Source of the DNA: Streptomyces luteolifulvus
Lineage (GTDB): Bacteria > Actinomycetota > Actinomycetes > Streptomycetales > Streptomycetaceae
Direction: 5' to 3'
DNA: 64,000 bases
NCBI RefSeq assembly: GCF_008806595.1
Contig: NZ_VZRB01000001.1
Location: 62,001 to 126,000 of the forward strand
Made by a program: the position numbers and the translations under genes. The notes under the pieces are model-generated. The model was not told where the DNA came from. It worked only from the letters and a program-made list of their open reading frames with translations, and made no database searches. Positions 52,998 to 61,088 of this stretch are shown here, piece by piece (the first letter of the stretch is position 1; every line of letters begins with the position of its first letter).

Positions 52998-53430
52998 CGC
53001 CCTGCACCTCCGTCACAACTGCACCTGTACTTCGGTTACTTCGGCGTCTACGTACGGACGTCGCCGAATAGACGTATCGACAAGCGATTCGGCTCCATCC
53101 GTTTTCCGATGACCTCCATCAGCAGGCCGTACGGACTCGAAAAGGTGACGCATATTCATCTTCGATCCCGGGGACACCGGCCGGAGCGGCCGGCGTGCCC
53201 CGCCCACCTTGCTCGACAGACTGAGAACTCCCGGCGGAATCCCCGGGTTCCTGAAGACGGCATCCGTATGCGCCCTGATGGCCGGTCTTCTTCCCAAGCG
53301 GCGGCGGCCGCCGAGGTCACGGCGGCCAACGCCTGCATCGACGCCTCCGACAGCGGCCGATACTTCTCCGGTGATTACGTGCTGACCGGTCAGAAGGACT
53401 CAATCACCAACGCCGGCACCATTGCACACG
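52998..53430. other. gene-poor interval with a possible gene fragment
   Basis: The left part (53005-53150) is AT-richer and holds no credible gene. On the plus strand the frame from about 53300 reads VTAANACIDASDSGRYFSGDY and VLTGQKDSITNAGTIAHVNA, which looks protein-like but runs into the 3-prime end of the convergent hydrolase gene with no clean start. It may be a decayed gene end. Confidence 0.45.
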
Positions 53431-54777
53431 TCAACGCGGTGACGGGTCCGTGGCGGTGGGCCGGGCGATGCGGCCCGCCGCCACCACCACCTGCGCCAGC
53501 TCCCGGTGCACGATGTCGCTGTGCGCGCCCGTCGGCGGCCCGCCGCGCCTGACCACGGCGGCCGCGTCGATGTTCACGCACCCCGAGGCGGGCAGTTTCG
53601 TCCGCAGCGCGTCGGCGAGCTTGAACGCGCGCGTGCCCGGCACCGCCTGCACGCCGTCGTGCCCCATCGCGCCCCACTTGGCGCCCAGGAGCTTGCCGAG
53701 GCCGAACTCGGCGACTCCCTCCGCGTCGCCCGCCATGCGCGAGGCCAGCGGATAGATCGTCCCGAGGGCCGTGTCGAAGCGGGAGTAGCAGCACACCAGG
53801 GGCCCGTCGATGCGGTTCTGCCGGCCCTGCAGCACACCGCCCGCGCGCGGGTCGTGGGGCAGCCGGGCCGCGAACGCGTAGTGCGAGAAGGCCCCCTGGA
53901 GCAGCGTCACCGACTTCACCGTGTGCACGCCCCTGGGCAGTCCGCGCAGTGCGAACGACACCAGCCGCCCGCCGAAGCTGTGCCCGACGAGATGCACGCG
54001 TACATCCGGTGCCGCCGCCGCGAGCTGTCCGATCACCCGGCCGAGTCCCCGCTCCCCGACGGTTCCCGCGCGCCGCTTCATCGCGTAGTACGTGGCCTGG
54101 CGCAGCAGTTCATGGGCGCCGTCCCACGGGTTGGGCAGCGCGAACCCCTCCGCCCCGCCGGGATTCTCCAGAGCCGCCAGTGCCCGCGCGTACTCCTCGC
54201 AGGCCGCCGCCGTGGGCCCGGAGAACATCTCGGGCTCGCCCTGCGGCACACCCTCCGCCAGTGTGTCCGTGGCGAACAGCGCCTGGGGCCCCGACGGCAC
54301 CACGTCCACCAGCAGCCGCACGAGCCGCCCGAACTCCTCCAGCTCCGTCTCCTCGCGGGGCTGCTGGTCCAGCAGCCGGGCGAGCTGGTCGATCACGGTC
54401 GTCCGGCCGGGGAAGGTCTCCAGGAGCGCGCGCCGGGTGTCCTTGTCGAGGGCGGGCCGCCGGGTCGTCTCCGCGGCCATGGACCGCGGAAGGTCGGGAA
54501 TCGGCTCGTCCGAGAACCGCATGGACGGCCATACGACCCCCACATACCCGAGCCGGGCCCGCGGCGCCAGTTCCGGGAACGGCGCGAAGAAGCCGCTGTA
54601 GAGCCGGGTCGCGCCCGAGCGGTCGCTGTTCCAGCCGTGCGAGAAGACGACGAGATCACGGACCCCGCGCTCCTCGACCTGGGCGAGCAGACGGTCCCGT
54701 TTCCCTCGGTCCGGGTCGCCGTCCGCGTCGAAGGTCAGCTCCCAGTAAGGCGCCACGCTCATAGCCGGATCCACCAT
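53431..54777 (-). CDS. putative alpha/beta hydrolase (DUF900-like)
   Basis: 448 residues. Serine hydrolase core with nucleophile elbow LVGHSFGGRL (Ser about 267), preceded by a large insertion; opening LVVFSHGWNSDRSGATRLYS resembles DUF900/lipase-like proteins. Substrate unknown; no signal peptide. ATG at 54777 has GAGGGG eight bases upstream; a second ATG is at 54762. Confidence 0.72.
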   Translation of the reverse strand: MVDPAMSVAPYWELTFDADGDPDRGKRDRLLAQVEERGVRDLVVFSHGWNSDRSGATRLYSGFFAPFPELAPRARLGYVGVVWPSMRFSDEPIPDLPRSMAAETTRRPALDKDTRRALLETFPGRTTVIDQLARLLDQQPREETELEEFGRLVRLLVDVVPSGPQALFATDTLAEGVPQGEPEMFSGPTAAACEEYARALAALENPGGAEGFALPNPWDGAHELLRQATYYAMKRRAGTVGERGLGRVIGQLAAAAPDVRVHLVGHSFGGRLVSFALRGLPRGVHTVKSVTLLQGAFSHYAFAARLPHDPRAGGVLQGRQNRIDGPLVCCYSRFDTALGTIYPLASRMAGDAEGVAEFGLGKLLGAKWGAMGHDGVQAVPGTRAFKLADALRTKLPASGCVNIDAAAVVRRGGPPTGAHSDIVHRELAQVVVAAGRIARPTATDPSPR

Positions 54778-54872
54778 GACAAGTCCCCCTCGTCCCCCGA
54801 AGTGGTGCGATGTGGGCGCATCGTCCCGCTACCGGGCAAGGTTGGCCATACGTCATGACTCATCCGGGTGAT

Positions 54873-56120
54873 TCAGTGGTAAAGGAGGTACTCCCGGCGC
54901 ACTTTCCGGAACGCCCCGAGCTCCTCCCGCCAGCCCGCGGCCACTTCGTCGGCGTCCGCCCCCGCGTCGATCGCGGAACGCACCCAGGTGGACCCGGTCA
55001 GCTTGTCGATCCAGTTGTCGGAGCGCCAACCGAAGCCGCTCCACACCTTCTTGGCGGTCACCAGGAGCGCGATCCCCGTGCGTACGGGGTCGAAGGCGGC
55101 CCGGTCGTGCACATGGATCTGCACGCCGCCGATGGTCTTCCCCTGGAACTTGGAGAAGGTCGGCGCGAAGTACGCCTCCCTGAAGTGCACCCCGGGCAGC
55201 CCGAGTCCGTTCACCGCCGCCGCCCACCGCCCGTCGACACCTTCCGCGCCGAGCAGTTCGAAGGGCCGGGTGGTGCCGCGCCCCTCCGACAGGTTCGTGC
55301 CCTCGAAGAGGCAGGTCCCCGAGTACACCAGGGCCGTGTCCGGGGTGGGCATGTTGGGGCTCGGCGGCACCCAGGGCAGCCGACCGGCGTCGTAGAACTC
55401 CGATCGCCGCCAGCCCGTCATGAGTACGGTGTCCAGCTCCACCGGCGTGGTCAGGAACTCCCCGTTGAACAGCCGCGCCAGCTCGGCGACGGTCATCCCG
55501 TGCGCCTGCGCGATGGGCTGCCGCCCCACGAAACTCGCGAACTCCTTGTGCAGCACCGGGCCCAGGGCGGCCCGCCCGGTCACCGGGTTCGGCCGGTCCA
55601 GGACGACGAACCGCTTGCCCGCGAGCTGCGCCGCCTCCATGCAGTCGTACAGCGTCCAGATGTACGTGTAGAAGCGCGCGCCCACGTCCTGGATGTCGAA
55701 GACGACGGTGTCCACGCCGGACGCGGTGAAGATGTCCGCCAGTGGCTGTCCGCTCTTCAGGTAGGTGTCGTAGACGGGCAGTCCGGTCGCCGGGTCGTCG
55801 TAGCGGCCCTCGGAGCCGCCGGCCTGCGCGGTGCCGCGGAAACCGTGCTCGGGGCCGAAGACGGCGGTCAGGTTCACCCGGTTGTCGGCGTGCATGACGT
55901 CCACGATGTGGCGGACGTCGCGGGTGACGCCGGTGGGGTTGGTGACGACGCCGGTGCGCCGGCCGCCGAGCCGGGCGTAGCCGGTTGCCGCCATTCGTTC
56001 GAAGCCGGTGCGGAGGGGTTTGTGGCGTGGGCCTGCGGTGGCTGGGGGTGCGCTGGTCAGGGATGTTGCTGCCGTTGTCGCTGCGAGCAGGGCTCGTCTG
56101 GAAAGGCGCATGGTGTGCAC
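54873..56120 (-). CDS. namZ: exo-beta-N-acetylmuramidase NamZ (DUF1343)
   Basis: 415 residues. Twin-arginine type signal (SRRALLAATTA) with cleavage near 30, then the DUF1343 fold: GVVTNPTGVTRD, FGPEHGFRGTAQAGG, VFDIQDVGARFYTYIWT, RPNPVTG, and FEGTNLSEGRGTTRPFELLGAEG. NamZ removes terminal MurNAc from peptidoglycan fragments. GTG at 56120 is preferred (GGGAG eight bases upstream); ATG at 56111 is in frame three codons later. Confidence 0.9.
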   Translation of the reverse strand: MHTMRLSRRALLAATTAATSLTSAPPATAGPRHKPLRTGFERMAATGYARLGGRRTGVVTNPTGVTRDVRHIVDVMHADNRVNLTAVFGPEHGFRGTAQAGGSEGRYDDPATGLPVYDTYLKSGQPLADIFTASGVDTVVFDIQDVGARFYTYIWTLYDCMEAAQLAGKRFVVLDRPNPVTGRAALGPVLHKEFASFVGRQPIAQAHGMTVAELARLFNGEFLTTPVELDTVLMTGWRRSEFYDAGRLPWVPPSPNMPTPDTALVYSGTCLFEGTNLSEGRGTTRPFELLGAEGVDGRWAAAVNGLGLPGVHFREAYFAPTFSKFQGKTIGGVQIHVHDRAAFDPVRTGIALLVTAKKVWSGFGWRSDNWIDKLTGSTWVRSAIDAGADADEVAAGWREELGAFRKVRREYLLYH

Positions 56121-56246
56121 GGTAGGTGCTCCCGCGGGTTGTGGGGAGTGTGCGGGTGCGCTGTGGCTTGTCGCGCCCCGCGCCGTAGCCGCCCATCGAT
56201 GCTGCCCCGCGCCCCTGGCGGCATGGCAGTCGGCCTTTTCGTGTGA

Positions 56247-56262
56247 CATACCGACCGGTTAG
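56247..56262. promoter_or_regulatory. candidate TetR operator upstream of SDR gene
   Basis: CATACCGACCGGTTAG: its reverse complement contains ACCGGTCGGTATG exactly, the 13-mer also found at 38512 and 62178. It lies about 38 bases before the SDR start. Confidence 0.75.
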
Positions 56263-56299
56263 TCTGTGTGTTCAGCCGGGCCGCAGTCTAAGGAGACCG

Positions 56300-57073
56300 A
56301 TGGTGGAAGCCGTTCAGGGTGCTGGTGTGGTCGTCACCGGGGCCGGAGGAGGGATCGGGGCCGCCCTTGCCCGGCGGTTCGCCGCCGAGGGAGCCCGCGT
56401 CGTCGTCAATGACCTGGACGCGGGCAAGGCAGAAGCCGTCGCCGCCGAGGTCGGAGGGGTTGCGGTGGCCGGGGATGCCTCCGCGATCGTCGCCGAGGCG
56501 CGGGACGCGCTCGGTGGAGTGGTCGACGTCTACTGTGCCAACGCCGGTGTCGCCTTCGGGGGTGCGGAGGTGGCCGACCTCGCCGACGAGAGGGCCTGGG
56601 CGGTCTCCTGGGACGTCAATGTCATGGCGCATGTCCGTGCGGCCCACGCACTGCTCCCGGACTGGCTGGAGCGCGGCAGCGGTCGCTTCGTCTCCACCGT
56701 GTCGGCCGCCGGGCTGCTCACCATGCTCGGCGCCGCGCCCTACAGCGTCACCAAGCACGGCGCGTACGCCTTCGCCGAGTGGCTGTCACTGACGTACCGC
56801 CACCGTGGTCTCAAGGTCCACGCCGTCTGTCCGCAGGGCGTGCGCACCGACATGCTGGCCGCCACCGGCAGCGCCGGCGACCTGGTGCTGAAGCCGACCG
56901 CGATCGAGCCGGACGACGTGGCGGACGCCCTCTTCAAGGGCATCGAGGAGGACCGCTTCCTGATCCTGCCGCACCCCGAGGTCGCCGGGTTTTACCAGGC
57001 CAGGGCGGCCGAACCCGACCGCTGGCTCACCAACATGAACCACCTCCAGCAGAAGTGGGAGGCGAGCCTGTGA
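56300..57073 (+). CDS. short-chain dehydrogenase/reductase
   Basis: 257 residues. Classical SDR: TGAGGGIG (13-20) for NAD(P), NAG (81-83), Ser135, Tyr148 and Lys152 (YSVTK). Likely oxidises or reduces a hydroxyacyl or keto compound. ATG at 56300 has AAGGAG. It is followed, overlapping by GTGA, by the remnant of an acyl-CoA ligase and then TetR, so it was probably part of an acyl-CoA catabolic operon. Confidence 0.9.
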   Translation: MVEAVQGAGVVVTGAGGGIGAALARRFAAEGARVVVNDLDAGKAEAVAAEVGGVAVAGDASAIVAEARDALGGVVDVYCANAGVAFGGAEVADLADERAWAVSWDVNVMAHVRAAHALLPDWLERGSGRFVSTVSAAGLLTMLGAAPYSVTKHGAYAFAEWLSLTYRHRGLKVHAVCPQGVRTDMLAATGSAGDLVLKPTAIEPDDVADALFKGIEEDRFLILPHPEVAGFYQARAAEPDRWLTNMNHLQQKWEASL

Positions 57074-57240
57074 CCGAGCACGTCGACCTCCGTTCGGGCG
57101 CCGACCCGGACCCGGATGAACTCGCGATGTACGGCAGGGAGAGACTGGCCGCCTGCACGTACCCGCGGTAGGGGGAGATCCTGCCCGATTTGCCGAAAAC
57201 GGCGCATGGGAAGATCCTCCGTCGGGAACTTCGTTCCGCC
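57070..57240 (+). pseudogene. acyl-CoA ligase C-terminal remnant with in-frame stop
   Basis: The frame from GTG 57070 (overlapping the SDR stop) reads DELAMYGRERLAACTYPR, then a TAG stop at 57169-57171, then GEILPDLPKTAHGKILRREL. That is the C-terminal domain of an AMP-forming acyl-CoA synthetase, including the catalytic-loop Lys in the GK at about 57208-57213. The N-terminal 450 residues or so are absent, so most of the gene is deleted and the remainder is stopped. The remnant is in the right place for a lost operon gene. Confidence 0.85.
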
Positions 57241-57314
57241 CGCACGACGGGTGCGAAAACCGGTAAGAACACGTGGGAAAACAACAGAAAGCCCGGAAGG
57301 CAGGTGGCGGCACA

Positions 57315-57908
57315 GTGCCCAGGACGACCGACGGAGACGGTACGCCCGTCCCGCAGCGGCTGTTGGCCGCCGCCACGCGGCTCTTCGCCGAGCAGGGCTA
57401 CGACCGCACCTCCGTGCAGGAGATCGTCGAGGCGGCCGGCGTCACCAAGGGAGCGCTCTACCACTACTTCGGCTCCAAGGACGACCTTCTGCACGAGGTG
57501 TACGCGCGCGTGCTGCGCGTCCAGCAGGAGCGGCTCGACGCGCTGGCCGGCGCCGACGAGCCGGTCGAGAAGCGGCTGCGGGCCGCGGCGGCCGACGTCG
57601 TCGTCACCACGATCGAGAACCTCGACGACGCGATGATCTTCTTCCGCTCGATGCACCATCTGAGCCCCGAGAAGAACAAGCAGGTGCGCGCGGAGCGCCG
57701 GCGCTACCACGAACGCTTCCGTGCGCTCATCGAGGAGGGCCAGCAGTCGGGCGTCTTCTCCACGGCGACCCCGGCCGACCTCGTGGTCGACTACCACTTC
57801 GGCTCCGTGCACCATCTGTCCACGTGGTACCGCCCCGACGGCCCGCTCAGCCCGCAGCAGGTCGCCGACCATCTGGCCGACCTGCTGCTGCGGGCTCTCA
57901 GGCCCTAG
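57315..57908 (+). CDS. TetR-family regulator
   Basis: 197 residues. Helix-turn-helix LLAAATRLFAEQGYDRTSVQEIVEAAGVTKGALYHYFGSKDDLLHEVY (about 14-62); C-terminal ligand domain typical of acyl-CoA regulators. GTG 57315 is chosen by an AGGTGG site; GTG at 57273 would add 14 Lys-rich residues. Placed within an acyl-CoA operon, it may bind the 13-mer sites at 56.2 and 62.2 kb. Its TAG stop lies in a CTAG that abuts the MITE. Confidence 0.87.
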   Translation: MPRTTDGDGTPVPQRLLAAATRLFAEQGYDRTSVQEIVEAAGVTKGALYHYFGSKDDLLHEVYARVLRVQQERLDALAGADEPVEKRLRAAAADVVVTTIENLDDAMIFFRSMHHLSPEKNKQVRAERRRYHERFRALIEEGQQSGVFSTATPADLVVDYHFGSVHHLSTWYRPDGPLSPQQVADHLADLLLRALRP

Positions 57909-58091
57909 GGGGTGTCGTTTGGATCATGCGGGCGTCGCGGGGTGTGGCACGCACATCTGCCGCGTTGTCGTCACTCGCCGACGCTCCGCGTCGACTCCCT
58001 CCTCCGCCTTGCAGCTGCACGCACCACACCCCGCTCGACTTGGCTGCAAGGGCACCGCTTCTCACGGCCAGCCTGATCCAAACGACACCCC
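57909..58091. mobile_element. 183-bp MITE with 18-bp inverted repeats
   Basis: The ends GGGGTGTCGTTTGGATCA (57909-57926) and its exact reverse complement (58074-58091) bracket 147 bases without a gene. CTAG lies on each side (57905-57908 and 58092-58095), consistent with a 4-bp target duplication. Ends and target suit the IS427 group of the IS5 family (from memory). Confidence 0.85.
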
Positions 58092-58118
58092 CTAGAAGGC
58101 CGATGAAGATCTTGGTGT

Positions 58119-58150
58119 GGGGCTGTCCGGCCGTCAGGCCGGACAGCCCC
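58119..58150. terminator. hairpin at the left IS end
   Basis: Perfect 14-bp stem (58119-58132 with 58137-58150) with a 4-base loop, just after the transposase stop: a transposase terminator. Confidence 0.8.
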
Positions 58151-58155
58151 TGCGG

Positions 58156-59742
58156 TCATGGACCGGCCGGTGCAAGGTGCCAGGTGCCACTGGTGTGGGT
58201 GAGTCCGAGGTTGATCAGTCGGCGGAGGTTGAGGGCGGCGGCCCGGGTGTGGAGCCAGGTGTCGTTCTTGATGGTGCCGCGGTAGCGCAGACGCCTGTTG
58301 CCGTGGTGGACGAGCCAGGCGACGGCGCGTTCGACCGGGGGGCGCCAGCGGCGGTAGTCGGCCTGCCAGCCGGGGTCGGTGGCGGCCTGGTGGCGGGCGG
58401 CTGTCTGGAGGTCGTGGTGCGGGCGGATGGTCAGGATGCGTCCGGCCTTGGCTTTGGTGCACCGCTCGCGCAGGTGGCATCCGGTGCATAAGTCTCCGAA
58501 AGAGGCTTTGCGTTGGTGGTGCTGCCCGCCGGGGTCGGACAGGGCCACGGTGTGTCCGGCCGGGCAGGTCACGATGGCGGCTGTGGTGTCGATGGCGAAG
58601 TCGTCGAGGGTGAAGCCGCCGGCGACGGCGGGCCGCAGCGGTGCGGGTTTGAGGAACAGCCGGTGCCCCGCCTCGTGGAGGGTCTGGCGGGCGTCGCCGC
58701 TGGAGTAGGCGGTGTCACCGAAGACGTCCAGCGGGTTGTCCTCGTCGGCGAGCAGGTCCAGGCCGACGGCGGCCTCGTGGTGTTCGGCTCCGGCGCCGGG
58801 CCGCAGGGCGACGGCGGTGTAGAGGCCGGTCTCGGGCTCGATGGCCAGGTGGGCCTTGAAGCCGTCCTGCTGATGGTTGCGGGTCTTGTGGACGTGCCGT
58901 GCTTCGGGATCGACGGTGGAGACCATCCGGCTGGGGGCGGTGCCCCGGGTGATGCGCCAGCGTCCGTCGCGGCCGTCGGAGTCCTCGGCGGGCTCGACGT
59001 CCTGGCCGGCGACCAGGGCCAGGATGCCCACCGCGTTCGCGGCTTTGTCCCCGAGTTGCTGTTCGGGCAGGTGACCCAGCAGCCGCAGGGCATCTGTGAC
59101 CAGCGTGTCGACCAGCGCGGCGCGGGCCTGCTCGTCGTTCCAGGCGATGCGGGGCTTGCCCGGGTCGGTGTAGTCGTGCGCGGTGCACTGCGCAGCGGCG
59201 ACCGCGTCGGCGCCGGGGACCTCGCGGATCACCGCCCTCACGGCGGCGATGATCTGGGTGACGGTGTCCTGGGTGGCGACCGCGTCGTCCAGCACGGTGG
59301 AGTCCAGCGCCCGGCGGTGCTTGCCCTTGAGTACGCCGGTTGCCTTCACGACCTCGCGTACGGCCTCGAAGATGCGGTTCGGGCGGGTGGAACGGGCCAG
59401 TCGGCGGCGGAAGTAGGCCAGCAGCGACGGATCGAACGCCATGTCGTTGAGGCCCAGGCCGCATGCGGCCTTCCACCGCAGGTCGCACCGCAGTTCCTGG
59501 ACCGTCTCGAAGTCCGACAGCCCGTGCAGGGCCTGCAAGGTGATCGCGGCGGCCAGGATCTGCGGCGGCATGCTCGGCCGTCCGTTCGCCGACGGGTACA
59601 TGTCCACGAACATCTCAGCCGGGAACAGCTCGCCGCGACGCTCGGCCAGGAACGCGAACACACTCCTGGCCGGGATCAGTTCCCGGCAGGTCTCCCACAC
59701 GTCCGGCCCGACGGTCTCGCCGACCCACTCACCCATCGCCAC
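58156..59742 (-). CDS. IS1182-family transposase (DDE)
   Basis: 528 residues, intact. Helix-turn-helix/DUF772-like N-terminus (MFVDMYPSANGRPSMPPQILAAAITLQALHGLSDFETV), then a DDE core: Asp147 in RALDSTVLD, a second Asp in FGDTAYSSGD, Glu in VERAVAWLVHHGNRRLRYRG. A Cys-rich region (CTGCHLRERC) lies between. ATG at 59742. Likely still functional, since no stops or frame breaks are seen. Confidence 0.92.
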   Translation of the reverse strand: MAMGEWVGETVGPDVWETCRELIPARSVFAFLAERRGELFPAEMFVDMYPSANGRPSMPPQILAAAITLQALHGLSDFETVQELRCDLRWKAACGLGLNDMAFDPSLLAYFRRRLARSTRPNRIFEAVREVVKATGVLKGKHRRALDSTVLDDAVATQDTVTQIIAAVRAVIREVPGADAVAAAQCTAHDYTDPGKPRIAWNDEQARAALVDTLVTDALRLLGHLPEQQLGDKAANAVGILALVAGQDVEPAEDSDGRDGRWRITRGTAPSRMVSTVDPEARHVHKTRNHQQDGFKAHLAIEPETGLYTAVALRPGAGAEHHEAAVGLDLLADEDNPLDVFGDTAYSSGDARQTLHEAGHRLFLKPAPLRPAVAGGFTLDDFAIDTTAAIVTCPAGHTVALSDPGGQHHQRKASFGDLCTGCHLRERCTKAKAGRILTIRPHHDLQTAARHQAATDPGWQADYRRWRPPVERAVAWLVHHGNRRLRYRGTIKNDTWLHTRAAALNLRRLINLGLTHTSGTWHLAPAGP

Positions 59743-59821
59743 ATGACGAGTCTGGCCCTGCCACTCACGCGGCAGGGCCAGAACCCAAGATCTTCATAAG
59801 CCTTCTAGCCGCGGTTCCGAG

Positions 59822-59865
59822 CATGGGTGAGGGGCGGCCGCAACAGCGGCCGCCCCTCACCCATG
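59822..59865. terminator. strong bidirectional terminator
   Basis: Perfect 20-bp stem (59822-59841 with 59846-59865) with a 4-base loop AACA, between the IS right end and the acyl-CoA dehydrogenase stop. Confidence 0.88.
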
Positions 59866-59867
59866 GT

Positions 59868-61082
59868 TCACAGATACCGCTTCAGCTCCCGGCGCGCCAG
59901 CGACCGCTGGTGCACCTCGTCCGGGCCGTCGGCGATCATCAGCGTGCGGGCCGCCGCGTACAGCTCGGCCAGCGGGAAGTCCTGGCTGACGCCGCCCGCT
60001 CCGTGCAACTGGATCGCCCGGTCGATGATCTCGACGACCGCGCGCGGTGTGGCGATCTTGATGGCCTGGATCTCCGTGTGCGCGCCCCGGTTGCCGGCCG
60101 TGTCCATCAGCCAGGCGGTCTTCAGGACGAGGAGCCGCAGCTGTTCGACCTGCACCCGCGCGTCCGCGATCCAGTTGTGGACCACGCCCTGCTGGGCCAG
60201 CGCCTTGCCGAAGGCGGTACGGGACACCGCCCGCCTGCACATCAGCTCGATCGCCCGCTCGGCCATGCCGATCAGTCGCATGCAGTGGTGGATGCGGCCC
60301 GGACCGAGGCGGGCCTGGGCGATGGCGAAGCCGCCGCCCTCCTCGCCGATCAGGTTCGACACCGGCACACGCGCCTGGTCGAAGATCACTTCGGCGTGAC
60401 CGCCGTGGTAGTGGTCCTCGTAGCCGAAGACCTGCATGGCGCGCTTGACGGTGACCCCCGGGGTGTCCCGGGGGACCAGGATCATCGACTGCTGGCGGCG
60501 GATGTCCGCCCCGTCCGGGTCCGTCTTGCCCATCACGATGAAGATCTTGCAGTTCGGGTCCATCGCCCCGGAGATGTACCACTTGCGGCCGGTGATGACG
60601 TACTCGTCGCCGTCCCGCCTGATGTACGTCGTGATGTTCGTGGCGTCCGAGGAGGCCACCTCCGGCTCGGTCATCGCGAACGCCGAGCGGATCTCTCCCG
60701 CCAGCAGCGGCTCCAGCCACTGCTTCTTCTGCTGCTCGTCGCCGAACTGCGCCAGCACCTCCATGTTGCCGGTGTCGGGTGCCGCGCAGTTCGTCGCCGT
60801 GGGCGCGAGCTGCGGGGAACGGCCGGTGATCTCGGCGAGGGGCGCGTACTGGAGGTTGGTCAGCCCGGCGCCGTACTCGGCGTCGGGCAGGAAGAGGTTC
60901 CACAGGCCCTGCCGGCGGGCCTCGGCCTTCAGCTCCTCGACCACGGCCGGGGTGTCCCAGGGGGACGCCAGCGCGGCCCGCTGCTCCTCCGCCACCGCCT
61001 CGGCCGGGTAGACGTATGCGTCCATGAAGGCGCGGAGCTTGGCACGCAGCTCTTCCGTACGTGCGTCGAACGCGAAGTCCAT
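59868..61082 (-). CDS. acyl-CoA dehydrogenase (ACAD10/11-like)
   Basis: 404 residues. FAD-dependent acyl-CoA dehydrogenase of the type that pairs with an APH-like kinase: SAFAMTEPEVASSDATN for substrate loop, FGKALAQQGVVHNWIADARVQVEQLRLL and GAGGVSQDFPLA at the C-terminus. In mammals ACAD10/11 have kinase plus dehydrogenase domains and act on 4-hydroxyacyl-CoA; here both are separate genes. The upstream kinase gene stops six bases before its start. Confidence 0.92.
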   Translation of the reverse strand: MDFAFDARTEELRAKLRAFMDAYVYPAEAVAEEQRAALASPWDTPAVVEELKAEARRQGLWNLFLPDAEYGAGLTNLQYAPLAEITGRSPQLAPTATNCAAPDTGNMEVLAQFGDEQQKKQWLEPLLAGEIRSAFAMTEPEVASSDATNITTYIRRDGDEYVITGRKWYISGAMDPNCKIFIVMGKTDPDGADIRRQQSMILVPRDTPGVTVKRAMQVFGYEDHYHGGHAEVIFDQARVPVSNLIGEEGGGFAIAQARLGPGRIHHCMRLIGMAERAIELMCRRAVSRTAFGKALAQQGVVHNWIADARVQVEQLRLLVLKTAWLMDTAGNRGAHTEIQAIKIATPRAVVEIIDRAIQLHGAGGVSQDFPLAELYAAARTLMIADGPDEVHQRSLARRELKRYL

Positions 61083-61088
61083 GACGGA

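Larger units (their letters stand above)
58096..59804. mobile_element. IS1182-type insertion sequence
   Basis: About 1,709 bp. Terminal 20-bp repeats AAGGCCGATGAAGATCTTGG (58096-58115) and the reverse complement of CCAAGATCTTCATAAGCCTT (59785-59804), matching at 18 of 20. CTAG flanks the element on both sides (58092-58095 and 59805-59808). Subterminal hairpins at 58119-58150 and 59753-59780 lie just inside the ends. It carries one intact transposase gene. Confidence 0.88.

Noticed and set aside
52998..53300. Gene in the spacer on either strand
   Set aside because: No frame had both a start with ribosome site and coding-type composition.
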